NCBI RefSeq assembly: GCF_024294785.1
Contig: NZ_JANCLT010000013.1
Location: 44,732 to 108,731, forward strand
Source of the DNA: Ectobacillus ponti
Lineage (GTDB): Bacteria; Bacillota; Bacilli; Bacillales; Bacillaceae_G
Direction of reading: 5' to 3'
DNA length: 64,000 bases
Position 1 is the stretch's first letter; each line of letters starts with the position of its first letter. The position numbers and the translations under genes were made by a program. Under the pieces are notes generated by a model. It worked only from the letters and a program-made list of their open reading frames with translations. It was not told the origin of the DNA and ran no database searches. Below are positions 46,653 to 55,527 of the stretch, one piece after another.

Positions 46653-48077
46653 ATGAACAAGCTACAAGCTGCAGATATGTATATCCAGCAACATAAAGAA
46701 AAGGTGCAAAGCCGGCCGCTGCTTCACTTTACAGCGGAAACCGGCTGGATCAATGACCCGAACGGCTTCTCCTTCTACAAGGGAGAATATCATCTGTTTT
46801 ATCAGTACAACCCGTATGATGTCGTCTGGAGCGATATGCATTGGGGGCACGTGACAACAAGGAATTTCATCGATTGGACCTATCAGCCGGTTGCGCTGGC
46901 AAATGATAAGGTGTACGACGCCAACGGCTGCTTTTCCGGCAGTGCCATCGAGAAGGACGGCAAGCTGTACCTGATGTACACGGGCCACATTGATCCGAAC
47001 ATGGGGTTTGATAAGGATGAATCCCAGATTATCCAGCAGCAGTGCGTGGCTGTTTCGGAGGATGGCATTCACTTTGAAAAGTATGCGGGCAACCCGGTCA
47101 TCGGCATCCACAATCTGCCGGAAGGCTATTTGATTTGTGACTTCCGGGACCCGAAGGTTGTGGAACATGACGGCGTATATTATGTGGTTCTGGCGGTTCG
47201 AAACGCAGCGCGGCGCGGGGAGATTCTTATGTTCAAGTCAGATGACATGCTGAACTGGAATTTTCATGCTTCCATCTATCAAACAGCAGCTGCTGACAAT
47301 ATCATGCTGGAGTGCCCGGACTTATTCCGGCTGGATGGCAGAGATGTACTGCTGTTTTCCATCATGCCATGTGATCCGGAGTTTGCGGGCGAGGTGACCC
47401 ACAAGACAGCATACGTCATCGGGGAGATGGATTATGAGGCTGGGCGCTTCCATCCGGCAAGCGAAGGCCTGCTGGATTCCGGCAACAGCTTTTACGCGCC
47501 GCAGTCCGCTGCCGGGAAGAATGGCGAGCGCCTTCTCATTGGCTGGATGCAGAGCTGGAAGCAGGCGCATCCGCCGCGTGAGTACGGCTTTAACGGCATG
47601 ATGTCGCTGCCGAGGGAGCTGCGCATCCAAGGGCAGACACTGCTGCAGCAGCCGGCAAAGGAAGTACGGGAGCATTTTGGCAGCCCTGTTGTGCATGAGA
47701 AGGTTGCTTTACAGACCGGTGAAGCACTGGAGCTTGCGGGCGGGAAGGCAGGCTATCTGCGCCTTGAGGTGTCAGGCCGGCAAAGCTTCCAGGTCGAACT
47801 GCATAAGGGCAAAGGCAAATCCACGCGCCTTGAGGTGGATGCAGCGAATGGAAGCCTGCGGTTTATCTCCGATTATGGGGAGTCTGAGGCAATTACGCTT
47901 TCCACGGATCTTACAGCTCTTGAGATTTTTACAGATGTGCACTCTGTCGAGGTGTTTGTCAACGCCGGCGAACAGGTGCTCAGCTTCACCGCCTATGACC
48001 CGGACAAGGGGCAGAACGTATGCATCCGCGGGCTGGGGGAAGCTATGCTTGAAAAGGTTGTATACGCAGTGAAATAA
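46653..48077 (+). CDS. Family GH32 beta-fructofuranosidase (sucrose / fructo-oligosaccharide hydrolase)
   Basis: 474-residue cytoplasmic glycosidase that splits fructose from the imported sugar. The three GH32 acids are visible: nucleophile Asp35 in GWINDPNGFS, stabiliser Asp166 in DFRDPKVV and acid/base Glu220 in LECPDLF. A five-blade propeller is followed by the usual C-terminal beta-sandwich (about 340-474). No signal peptide, so the substrate is taken up intact by the ABC importer just upstream. The importer being ABC rather than PTS favours fructo-oligosaccharides or unphosphorylated sucrose over sucrose 6-phosphate. Ribosome site GAGGTG is modest. Confidence 0.94.
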   Translation: MNKLQAADMYIQQHKEKVQSRPLLHFTAETGWINDPNGFSFYKGEYHLFYQYNPYDVVWSDMHWGHVTTRNFIDWTYQPVALANDKVYDANGCFSGSAIEKDGKLYLMYTGHIDPNMGFDKDESQIIQQQCVAVSEDGIHFEKYAGNPVIGIHNLPEGYLICDFRDPKVVEHDGVYYVVLAVRNAARRGEILMFKSDDMLNWNFHASIYQTAAADNIMLECPDLFRLDGRDVLLFSIMPCDPEFAGEVTHKTAYVIGEMDYEAGRFHPASEGLLDSGNSFYAPQSAAGKNGERLLIGWMQSWKQAHPPREYGFNGMMSLPRELRIQGQTLLQQPAKEVREHFGSPVVHEKVALQTGEALELAGGKAGYLRLEVSGRQSFQVELHKGKGKSTRLEVDAANGSLRFISDYGESEAITLSTDLTALEIFTDVHSVEVFVNAGEQVLSFTAYDPDKGQNVCIRGLGEAMLEKVVYAVK

Positions 48078-48083
48078 TGGAGC

Positions 48084-48112
48084 CGCCCTTCTCATGCAGA
48101 GGGGCGTTTTTT
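48084..48112 (+). terminator. Terminator of the fructoside operon
   Basis: CGCCC (48084-48088) pairs with GGGCG (48102-48106), with partial pairing inside, followed by TTTTTT. Confidence 0.8.
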
Positions 48113-48170
48113 CTGGCTGGAGGGAAAGCGGATGGTATGTCAGAATAGATAATAGAAGGGAGGAGTTCAT

Positions 48171-48386
48171 GTGCGCCATATCGGCTTTCAGTATGAGAAG
48201 AAGGAAAGAAAAAACGGAACCCGTTATATATCTATAAGGGACGTAAATGAAAATAAACTGCTGGAGATTGAGCAAAGAGGAGAGGACGTTGTCATCTACA
48301 CCAACTCCAGAAATGAAAGTGCAACCACATTTGTTTTGCCAAAAGAGATGCTGGACAGGGTGTTTGGGGATTTGAGCTCACAATAG
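48171..48386 (+). CDS. Small hypothetical protein
   Basis: 71-residue soluble protein starting with GTG at 48171 behind AAGGGAGGAG. It is hydrophilic, beta-rich by composition (GTRYISIRDVNENKLLEIEQ, DVVIYTNSRNESATTFVLP) and has no cysteine or membrane segment. I do not recognise the family. It lies between the GH32 terminator and the MFS gene, 43 bases before the latter, so cotranscription with the transporter is possible. Confidence 0.6.
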   Translation: MRHIGFQYEKKERKNGTRYISIRDVNENKLLEIEQRGEDVVIYTNSRNESATTFVLPKEMLDRVFGDLSSQ

Positions 48387-48429
48387 CGGGCTGTACAGCC
48401 TTTACGAAACAGGCAGGAGGAGGTCGAGC

Positions 48430-49692
48430 ATGGAAATAAAACAACAGTCTCTCCCTTATGAAAATGAGCGGGAAATGGTACATACCAAGTGGAATTACTA
48501 TATGCTGCTTGCCGTTGTATTCGGCGGCTTTCTCGTCTTTGGTTTATCAGAAAATGTGAAAGGGCCGGCCATCACGATTATGCAGAGTGATTTCCAGTTG
48601 AGCCAGTCGCAGCTTGGGATTCTGCTGGCGCTGAATTCTCTTGGTTATCTGCTTGCCTGCACATTTACCTCGGCGCTGTCCAATCGGATCGGGGTCAAAT
48701 GGACAACAATCCTTGCTTTCGCCTGCATGGCGCTGTCCGGGTTCTTCATCTATTTATCTGCCAGCTACGGATCTCTGTCGGCAGCCTATTTCTTTTTATA
48801 TGTCAGCAACGGCATTTTGGAAATTGGCCTTGGTATTATGGCGGCACAGATTTTTACAAGAAATACAGGAATGATGATGAACCTCTCGCATTTCTTTTAC
48901 GGACTCAGCTCCACGGTGGCGCCGTCCATCGCCGCTTCTGTTATGGGCTGGCAGGTGAGAGGAGGGGAGCTTGGCTGGCGGGGCATGTATTTGCTTGTGC
49001 TCTTGCTTTCCATCATTCCTATTCTTCCTGCACTTGCCGGAAGGGTGCCGAAGGAAAGTGCGGATGCCGGGGACAGTACCTCCTATCGTTCCCTGCTGCG
49101 CGACCCGGTGGCCTGGCTCATTGTCGCTGTGCTCTCCTTCGGCGTTGTGTCTGAAATTGCGGTTGGCAGCTGGCTAGTAAACTTTCTGGTGAAGGCATAT
49201 GGCTGGAGCATTGGAGACGCGTCCCACATGCTGTCGCTCTTCTTCCTGTTTTTCATGCTGGCCAGGCTGTTTCTCGGGCCTGTGACAGACCGCATTGGCT
49301 TTACCGTATCCATTATGATTTTTTCAGCGTTTTCCGGCATTTGCAGTATGGCGGCGATTCTCATCGGCGAGGCGGGCGCCATCCTGTTTGCCGTTGCCGG
49401 AGTGGGCATCGCACTCATTTATCCCACCGTTATGGCGCTGCTGGCGAAGCGCTATCCGAAGGGCACGGGGACGGCGATTACCTTTACGGTCACCCTGATG
49501 GGAGTGGCAAGTGTCATCGGGAATTTGCTGATCGGCTTTATCATTGATTTCGTGAATGGCCTGTTCGGCAAGGGGGGAGAAGTGATTGGGCTGCAGGCGG
49601 GGTATGGATTTATCGCTTTCCTTGCGATTCTTTGCTCACTGTGCTGCTTCATCCTGTATACGCTGCTGCGCAGAAGGGGGGAGCTTGTGTAG
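48430..49692 (+). CDS. Major facilitator superfamily transporter
   Basis: 420-residue protein with about twelve membrane helices. The MFS loop 2-3 motif is relaxed (SALSNRIGVKWT), and a second half repeats the pattern (GPVTDRIGFTVS). The layout recalls FHS/sugar:proton or fosmidomycin-type carriers rather than drug efflux pumps, but the substrate is unknown. Start behind CAGGAGGAGG. It follows a small hypothetical gene and precedes a chemoreceptor-like gene. Confidence 0.88.
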   Translation: MEIKQQSLPYENEREMVHTKWNYYMLLAVVFGGFLVFGLSENVKGPAITIMQSDFQLSQSQLGILLALNSLGYLLACTFTSALSNRIGVKWTTILAFACMALSGFFIYLSASYGSLSAAYFFLYVSNGILEIGLGIMAAQIFTRNTGMMMNLSHFFYGLSSTVAPSIAASVMGWQVRGGELGWRGMYLLVLLLSIIPILPALAGRVPKESADAGDSTSYRSLLRDPVAWLIVAVLSFGVVSEIAVGSWLVNFLVKAYGWSIGDASHMLSLFFLFFMLARLFLGPVTDRIGFTVSIMIFSAFSGICSMAAILIGEAGAILFAVAGVGIALIYPTVMALLAKRYPKGTGTAITFTVTLMGVASVIGNLLIGFIIDFVNGLFGKGGEVIGLQAGYGFIAFLAILCSLCCFILYTLLRRRGELV

Positions 49693-49844
49693 TGAAGAGC
49701 TCCCTTCCATTGATAGCATGCTCTCATAAAATTCTCTCATTACTTTTATGCGTAATTTCATCTACTCTTAAAGGTAATAATTTTTTGGTGAATATTGGGT
49801 AATCTATGGGTATATGGAATCTTTGGATGAAGGAAGTGGCGGGA

Positions 49845-50654
49845 ATGAAGAGCACGCAGGTATTAGATGAGCAAGCCGTATTGTCGGCAATAGAGTCTGC
49901 CTTGGCCATGATTGAGTTTAACCTGCAGGGTGATGTGCTTTGGGTGAATGAGCATTTTGCCCGGGCCATGGGCTATCAGGTGAGTGAAATGAAGCATATG
50001 AGCCATAAGCAGTTTTGTACGAAGGAGTTTGTCCAAAGCAGGGAGTACGTGAAGCTGTGGGAGAATCTGCGCAAGGGGCTGAAGTTTCAGGAGAAGATTC
50101 AGCGTGTCGGCAAGGGCGGCCGGCTGCTTTGGCTGGAGGCAACTTATATTCCGGTGCTCGATGAGGAAGGACGGGCGGCAGGGGTCTTGAAGATCGCGAC
50201 GGATATTACCGCGCGGGAAAATCGGACTGTCGGGGTCATCGGCGAGATGAGGAATATGTCTGAGGAGCTTGGAAATCAGGTCGTGGCCAATTCCAAGGAA
50301 AACCTGGAGGCGCTGCAATCCTTGGGGGAACAAATCAACCGGATCAGTGATATCTCCAAAATGATCCGCAACATTTCCTCACAGACCAATATGCTGGCGC
50401 TGAATGCGGCGATTGAAGCAGCCCGGGCCGGCGAGCACGGGCGCGGGTTCAATGTTGTGGCAGAGGAAGTCCGTAAGCTTGCCAATAATGTTGAGGCTGC
50501 AATCCGGGAAGTGAATACGAATGTGGAGAACATTACCCGTGAGGCGAAGAAGGTGAGCGATATCACCGAGAGCTCGCAGAAGGCGGTTATGGAGACGCAG
50601 GGCAAGATTCAGTCAGTGATGCGGGAGTTTGAAGGGATTAATGCGGAAGGTTAA
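49845..50654 (+). CDS. Soluble PAS-domain methyl-accepting chemotaxis protein
   Basis: 269-residue cytoplasmic receptor: a PAS domain (about 10-125; [40 protein letters not shown]) joined to a shortened MCP signalling coiled coil whose hairpin tip is [21 protein letters not shown]. There is no membrane segment, so it senses an internal cue, perhaps redox or a bound cofactor as in HemAT/Aer-like proteins. ATG at 49845 is behind AAGGAAGTGGCGGG; the frame opens 13 codons earlier. The signalling domain is short, with no clear methylation helices at the C-terminus. Confidence 0.88.
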   Translation: MKSTQVLDEQAVLSAIESALAMIEFNLQGDVLWVNEHFARAMGYQVSEMKHMSHKQFCTKEFVQSREYVKLWENLRKGLKFQEKIQRVGKGGRLLWLEATYIPVLDEEGRAAGVLKIATDITARENRTVGVIGEMRNMSEELGNQVVANSKENLEALQSLGEQINRISDISKMIRNISSQTNMLALNAAIEAARAGEHGRGFNVVAEEVRKLANNVEAAIREVNTNVENITREAKKVSDITESSQKAVMETQGKIQSVMREFEGINAEG

Positions 50655-50661
50655 GGGGCAG

Positions 50662-50684
50662 GCCTCCCCTTTTTAGGGGGAGGC
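50662..50684 (+). terminator. Hairpin after the chemoreceptor gene
   Basis: GCCTCCCC (50662-50669) pairs with GGGGAGGC (50677-50684); no T run follows. The right arm runs into the first phased repeat unit. Confidence 0.6.
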
Positions 50685-50846
50685 ACAATTTGGTGATTTG
50701 TGGAACAATTATGGGGGAGGCGGAACAATTGCTTTGGTTGATCGGCTGCGGATTTTGCGGGGGGAAACAAAAAGCTTAAATTTTGAAACAATACTTTGAA
50801 AAAATGAAACAATCTTCTTCGAAAATGAAACAATCGATAAGAGCAG
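50681..50846. repeat. Eight-register array of 20-21-base phased units, TGAAACAAT family
   Basis: Units related to TGAAACAAT start at 50681 (AGGCACAAT), 50701 (TGGAACAAT), 50721 (CGGAACAAT), 50763 (GGGAAACAA), 50784, 50805 and 50826 (all TGAAACAAT); one register at 50742 is empty. Spacing is 20, 20, 42, 21, 21, 21. The last three are separated by TTTGAAAAA-like linkers. It fills the space between the chemoreceptor and the small zinc-ribbon frame. Confidence 0.85.
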
Positions 50847-50852
50847 CAGGAA

Positions 50853-51095
50853 ATGTCTGTGAAAAAGCAGCGGGGCCTTTGGGTTTGCGGGAATTGCGGC
50901 TTTCCTGCTGCAGATGCGTACCTGCATGCCATCCGGGATTATGCTCTTCTCATTCACAACACAGCAGCCGGCAGCGACCTGCAAGCCTTCCTCGAAATTC
51001 CGTCCCGTACTACGGCATACCGGGTCTTCTCCGGCTTACAGCTTCCCCGCAGCGGCTCGACAAAAGGAGCCCGGTATCAGCTGCCCTTAAAATAG
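50853..51095 (+). CDS. Small protein resembling the C-terminal module of NERD-domain proteins
   Basis: 80 residues from ATG 50853 (weak ribosome site GCAGGAA). A half zinc-ribbon (Cys12 and Cys15 in WVCGNCG) is followed by HAIRDYALLIHNTAAGSDLQ and EIPSRTTAYRVFSGLQLP, a pattern I recall from the tail of Bacillus NERD (nuclease-related) proteins. The nuclease part is absent and no homologous sequence is visible upstream, where the phased repeats lie instead. It is therefore either a remnant of a deleted gene or a free-standing DNA-binding module. The family link is from memory and needs a profile search. Confidence 0.5.
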   Translation: MSVKKQRGLWVCGNCGFPAADAYLHAIRDYALLIHNTAAGSDLQAFLEIPSRTTAYRVFSGLQLPRSGSTKGARYQLPLK

Positions 51096-51154
51096 GAAAT
51101 ATTTTCTTGTAGATTCCCATTCTAACCCATATGCTTGTAGCAGGGGGGAGAAAG

Positions 51155-51844
51155 ATGACAAATCCATTTACAGAAGAACAAGGAAAAGCCTGGGGGCCCG
51201 GCTCCTTTGAGATGGTGCATCATCTCGTCAAAGCGTGCGGCATTCGGCCGGGCATGCGGGTGCTGGAGGTTGGCGGCGGATCGGGCCATATTGCCTCTGT
51301 GCTGGAAAAGCATTGGCAGGTACAGGTTATGACGCTGGAGCCGTGGACAGACGGGAGTGAAATTCAAGAAACAGCGCGCCGTCACGGCGTGGAGCAGCAG
51401 GTGCTGCCGCTTAAATTGTATGCCCAGCAGCTGCCCTTTGCCGACAACACATTTGATGCCATCATCAGCATCGGCTCGTTTGAAATGATTGGCGAAGAAC
51501 GGCCGCAAGCCTTGCGGGAGCTGACTCGGGTTGCCAAGCCTGGAAGCAGAATCGGCATTGCGGAACCCATGCGGCAGGAAGCGCCGATGCCGGCAGAGCT
51601 GGCACAGCTGGATGAGGAGCACAAGCTTGGCTTTCAGCAATGCTTTTCCACCTTGGCTTGGAATATGGAGCTCTTTCAAGCACAGGGATTGCAGCCTGCA
51701 GAAGCCTCATATTTTTCGGAAGCAGCCGTTTGGTGGAAGGAGTACGCGGAGCAGGCTGACATTTCAGAAGCAGAAAAAACACTGATTCGTTCAGACAGAG
51801 GGCGCTGGCTGTCATTGGGCATGGTCGTCGGGGAGAAGGTGTAG
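51155..51844 (+). CDS. Class I SAM-dependent methyltransferase
   Basis: 229-residue cytoplasmic methyltransferase. Motif I is VLEVGGGSGHIAS, motif II-like VMTLEPW, and the motif IV region is FDAIISIGSFEMIGEERPQALRE with the post-IV VAKPGSRIGIAEP, the arrangement of small-molecule (UbiE/cyclopropane-like) methyltransferases. ATG at 51155 follows AGGGGGGAG; an in-frame ATG at 51131 lacks a site. The CPBP-like gene starts one base after its stop, so they form a coupled pair. Substrate unknown. Confidence 0.88.
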   Translation: MTNPFTEEQGKAWGPGSFEMVHHLVKACGIRPGMRVLEVGGGSGHIASVLEKHWQVQVMTLEPWTDGSEIQETARRHGVEQQVLPLKLYAQQLPFADNTFDAIISIGSFEMIGEERPQALRELTRVAKPGSRIGIAEPMRQEAPMPAELAQLDEEHKLGFQQCFSTLAWNMELFQAQGLQPAEASYFSEAAVWWKEYAEQADISEAEKTLIRSDRGRWLSLGMVVGEKV

Positions 51845-51845
51845 G

Positions 51846-52625
51846 ATGCGGGCTGTTGTTGGTTTTGTTGTATTGGACTTGTATTTGAATCTGGTGATTA
51901 AGGCAGCCGGTCTCAGTACATTCGTCTGGGTGGGATGTGCGCTGCTGTTTTTTGTGCTGGCCCATTTCGTCAGCCGTCTGACTGGACTGCAGGGGCTGCC
52001 AGCTTTGGGCTACCGCTTGCATCTGCGTTGGTCCCGCCGCTTAGGGGCAGGCTTCCTGACCGGCTTCATCGCCTGGGGTATTCTGTATGCTGCAGAAGGC
52101 CTGCTTGGAAAATTTACTTTCGCAGGTTGGATGAGCCCGGCGCATAACGCCATGTTGATGCTGGAAGCGGGCGTGGGTCTGTTTCTCGGCTCCACCATTA
52201 CAGATGCGATTGTGACAGGCTACGTATTCGCCCATTTGCGCGGCCGGATACCCGATGGGCTGGTGCTGCTGGCGGCAAACCTCATGTATGTCTTGGACGA
52301 TTCCTGGCATGAGGGCTTCGGGCTGCATAATCTCATCTTTTCCGTGCTGCTCGGCTTGAGCCTGGGCTATGCGTTTCTCAAGACAAATTCCATCTGGATG
52401 ACAAGCGGCATCCATTGGGGGCTGAATTTCATGTATGCCTTGGTATACGGCATTCCGGGACGGGAGGCGGCAGGCGGCTTGTTTATAAAGGAAGCTGGAA
52501 AAAATGGCTTCATTTTTGAGGTGCTGCCGCTCGTGGTGCCGACCATAATGTTTGCAGCAGTCTGCTTGCTGTTAAAGCAAAGCAGCCGCCGACGGATTGA
52601 AGAATTGTCGGAACCAGTTGTATAA
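51846..52625 (+). CDS. CPBP-family-like membrane protein lacking the catalytic glutamates
   Basis: 259-residue protein with about eight hydrophobic segments and a C-terminal cytoplasmic tail. The segment GYAFLKTNSIWMTSGIHWGLNF matches the last conserved motif of CPBP (CaaX/bacteriocin-processing) membrane proteases, but where the family has EExxxR this protein reads ITDAIVTGYVFAHLR, with neither glutamate nor arginine at the expected positions. It is probably a non-proteolytic member or a diverged homologue. It starts directly after the methyltransferase stop (TAGGATG). Confidence 0.7.
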   Translation: MRAVVGFVVLDLYLNLVIKAAGLSTFVWVGCALLFFVLAHFVSRLTGLQGLPALGYRLHLRWSRRLGAGFLTGFIAWGILYAAEGLLGKFTFAGWMSPAHNAMLMLEAGVGLFLGSTITDAIVTGYVFAHLRGRIPDGLVLLAANLMYVLDDSWHEGFGLHNLIFSVLLGLSLGYAFLKTNSIWMTSGIHWGLNFMYALVYGIPGREAAGGLFIKEAGKNGFIFEVLPLVVPTIMFAAVCLLLKQSSRRRIEELSEPVV

Positions 52626-52652
52626 TGGAAAAAAACGAAAACGGTGGATTTT

Positions 52653-54179
52653 ATGAAAATGCTGAAAGCAATCGGCATTGTGACCATCGTGGCCGTCATC
52701 AGTAAGCTGCTTGGATTCGCCCGCGATGCCATCATCGCAGCTTACTTTGGCACGTCCACGGTGTCGGATGCCTACTTCACCGCGCTCTCCATTCCAACGC
52801 TGCTGTTCACCGCCATGGCGACAGCCATCTCAGCCGGCATTGTGCCGCTGTATGTGGAACGGAAGGCGCAATCAGAAAAAAAGGCCACGGAGCTGGTCAG
52901 TGTATTGGGGACTGTGTTCCTGCTCATTTCGCTTGTCATTACGATGATTGCCTTTGTGTTTGCCAAAGAGATTTTGAGTGTTGTCGCGCCGAAAATCCTG
53001 AAGGAGAACGGCGACATGGTCATTCTGCTGGCACGGATTACAATTCCCAGCTTCATTTTTTATGTGCTGTCCGCCTTTGCGACAGGGATCCTGCACGCGA
53101 ACAAGGAGTTTACGATTCCGTCCTTGGTTACGCTGCCGAATAACCTCATTGTGATTCTGTCAACTGTACTCTTTGCCAGTACGACAGGCATTGTCGGTGC
53201 CGCTTGGGGGGCACTGATCGGGGTGGCCAGTCAGTTTGTCATTCAGTATCCATCCATCCGCAAGGTGCAGGTCGGCTTTCATTTCCGCTTACGGGAGAAC
53301 AGTGCGGATATTAAGCACGCGATGAAGCTGTTCTTCCCGATTATTGTCGCGTCTGTCCTGGTGCAGCTGAACAATCTGACGGATGTGATGGTGGCGAACC
53401 GTCTTGGCGAGGGAAGCGTGTCGGCGATCAACTATTCCAGCCGTCTGCTGTATCTGCCGCTCAGCATCATCGTGCTGTCGCTGATTACGGTGTACTATCC
53501 GCGTCTGGTGGATGCGGCCAAGCTGACAAAGACAGAATTTCTGCCGATGTGCATGAAGGGCATGAACCTCATTATCATGTGCTGCATTCCCATCGCAATT
53601 GTTATGCTGGTCATGGGCAAGGAGATTGTGGCCATCATCTATCAGCGCGGCGAGTTTGATGCAGCGGCGACAAGCATGACGGCCTACTCGCTCTTCTTCT
53701 ATACGCCGGCCCTGTTCTCGCTCGGTCTGCGCGATTATCTTATCCGCTGCTTCATGGCGGTGGATGATAACCGCATTACGATGACCTCGAGCTTAATTGC
53801 GGTGCCGTTCAACATCGCGCTCTGTATCTTTCTGTCTCGCTTTCTCGCACACGGCGGCATTGCGCTGGCGACATCAATTGCCATCTCGCTGCAGTGCATC
53901 TATTTGCTGGGTGTGCTCATCAAACGGAATAAGGAGGGGGGCTTCAGCGGCAGAGCGGTGGTGGTGTCATTTGCGAAAATGGGCGCCCTGTTTACGGTGC
54001 TGCTGGCAGCGGTCTATGGTGTGGCGAGCCTGCATGTATTCGCCGGAAACATCACCTCTCTGATTTTCATCACCATTGTCACGTTCGTTCTGTTCGTCAT
54101 CCTCGGCATGATGCTGAAGGTGGAAGGACTGAAGGAGCTGCGTAATCTGATCAACAGAAAAAGACTGGCGCGAGCATAA
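52653..54179 (+). CDS. murJ: MurJ/MviN-type lipid flippase
   Basis: 508-residue MOP-superfamily membrane protein with about fourteen helices. The N-terminus IVAVISKLLGFARDAIIAAYFG and the FFPIIVASVLVQLNNLTDVMVA region match MurJ, which flips lipid II; relatives also serve exopolysaccharide export. ATG at 52653 is preceded by GGTGG; an in-frame GTG is three codons earlier. It converges with a GT4 glycosyltransferase across a shared terminator, which hints at a polysaccharide or cell-wall role for the pair. Confidence 0.88.
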   Translation: MKMLKAIGIVTIVAVISKLLGFARDAIIAAYFGTSTVSDAYFTALSIPTLLFTAMATAISAGIVPLYVERKAQSEKKATELVSVLGTVFLLISLVITMIAFVFAKEILSVVAPKILKENGDMVILLARITIPSFIFYVLSAFATGILHANKEFTIPSLVTLPNNLIVILSTVLFASTTGIVGAAWGALIGVASQFVIQYPSIRKVQVGFHFRLRENSADIKHAMKLFFPIIVASVLVQLNNLTDVMVANRLGEGSVSAINYSSRLLYLPLSIIVLSLITVYYPRLVDAAKLTKTEFLPMCMKGMNLIIMCCIPIAIVMLVMGKEIVAIIYQRGEFDAAATSMTAYSLFFYTPALFSLGLRDYLIRCFMAVDDNRITMTSSLIAVPFNIALCIFLSRFLAHGGIALATSIAISLQCIYLLGVLIKRNKEGGFSGRAVVVSFAKMGALFTVLLAAVYGVASLHVFAGNITSLIFITIVTFVLFVILGMMLKVEGLKELRNLINRKRLARA

Positions 54180-54193
54180 GCGCCAGTCTTTTT
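54158..54193. terminator. Bidirectional terminator between murJ and the glycosyltransferase
   Basis: AGACTGGCGC (54162-54171) pairs with GCGCCAGTCT (54180-54189), flanked by A on the left and T on the right, serving both converging genes. The left arm is inside the murJ 3' end. Confidence 0.92.
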
Positions 54194-54194
54194 C

Positions 54195-55358
54195 TTATAA
54201 AACAGATTTGTAGATTTCCTCGTACTTGCGGGCCGCGGACACGTGAGAATACTCATTCTCGATTTTCGCGCGCGCCTTGCCGGCAAACTCTTCACCCTTC
54301 GCCGGATTCGCCAGCAGGTCCGTAATGGCTGCCGCCAGCTCGTCCACATTCTTCTCCTCCACAAGCACACCGTCCACACCAGGGTTGACGATTTCCTTTA
54401 AGCCGCCGACTGCGCAGGCAATCAGCGGGGAGCCGGAGCCCATGGCTTCCAAGGCGGAGATGGAGGTTGCTTCCTCCACGCCGGCATCATGCACACTTGG
54501 CACCAATACGATATCGGACAGTGCATAGTAGTGTTTCATCTGCTCATGCGGCACTGCACCCAGCAGCTGGACGTTGCGGGACAGCCTGAGTTCGCTGATC
54601 TTGGAGCGGAGTGTGCTCTCCTCTTCGCCTGTGCCGGCATACAGCAGCAGTGCATCCGGGAATTGGCGGACGACCTGTTCCATCGCCAGTGTCGGATAGA
54701 TGACCCCGTTTTTCCGCGTCAGGCGGCGCGGCACGAACAGCACCTGGCGGCTTGCATCGATGCCGTATTGCTGGCGGAATTCATTCTTGCGGTTTTTCTC
54801 CGGTGCAAAGTCTGTTACATTGATGAAGTTTTTGATCGCAACCGCATCTATGCCCGCCGCGTCACGCAGATAATCCTTGATGCGCTGGTCCACCGTAATG
54901 TTTTTGCGTGTGCGTGTATATGCCTCAACCTCGATTTCACGGATGAAACGCTCCTCCGCGCTGTCCTGAACAAGGGAGCCTTTGCTGATGGCCTCAAAGG
55001 ACATATAGCCATGCACGGTGGATACAGTCGGGATGCCGCTGTCCACGGAGGCGAGAGTCGCGAATACATCCTGGGCATTCACAATGTCATAGCCTCTGTT
55101 GTTTTCGCGGATATATTGAGCCAGGAGCTTCTGGCGCGTCAGGTGGCTGTGGACAAAGCCTTTGCCAAGCTTCATCTTATTCAGCAGAAAGCTTGGACCC
55201 TTGACAAGCCCGACCTGCTTCCATTCCGGCAGGTCGCTGAAGGAAATGACATCTACCGTGTGGCCGAAGCCTTCCAGGCCGTTCTTCAGGGTCTGCACGT
55301 GTGTTGACAACCCGCCGGTATGCGGATATTCAAAGACAGTCGTAATCAAAATTTTCAT
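54195..55358 (-). CDS. Family 4 glycosyltransferase
   Basis: 387-residue retaining GT-B glycosyltransferase that probably uses a nucleotide sugar at the inner membrane face. The acceptor-side GGLSTHVQTLKNGLEGFGH is the N-terminal Rossmann motif, and EEATSISALEAMGSGSPLIA carries the GT4 Glu-x7-Glu nucleotide-sugar motif. ATG at 55358 on the minus strand, GGAAGACATT-type site before it. Convergent with murJ; no other polysaccharide genes adjacent. Confidence 0.9.
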   Translation of the reverse strand: MKILITTVFEYPHTGGLSTHVQTLKNGLEGFGHTVDVISFSDLPEWKQVGLVKGPSFLLNKMKLGKGFVHSHLTRQKLLAQYIRENNRGYDIVNAQDVFATLASVDSGIPTVSTVHGYMSFEAISKGSLVQDSAEERFIREIEVEAYTRTRKNITVDQRIKDYLRDAAGIDAVAIKNFINVTDFAPEKNRKNEFRQQYGIDASRQVLFVPRRLTRKNGVIYPTLAMEQVVRQFPDALLLYAGTGEEESTLRSKISELRLSRNVQLLGAVPHEQMKHYYALSDIVLVPSVHDAGVEEATSISALEAMGSGSPLIACAVGGLKEIVNPGVDGVLVEEKNVDELAAAITDLLANPAKGEEFAGKARAKIENEYSHVSAARKYEEIYKSVL

Positions 55359-55527
55359 CTGAAATGTCTTCCTTTCCGGGCGTAAACATCGTTCTTAGTA
55401 TATGATAAGTATTTATCTGGTTCCCATTGAGTCATTCTAACTATATTACGGGCATTCTTTCACAAGCAAGCAATTTTTCCAGAGAACGGAATGCGTTATA
55501 ATGAGGGAGACGAAAGGAAGGAATGCC

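Noticed and set aside
50681-50846. CRISPR array
   Set aside because: Units are back to back at 21 bases with degenerate linkers, there are no 30-base unique spacers, and no cas gene is in the window.
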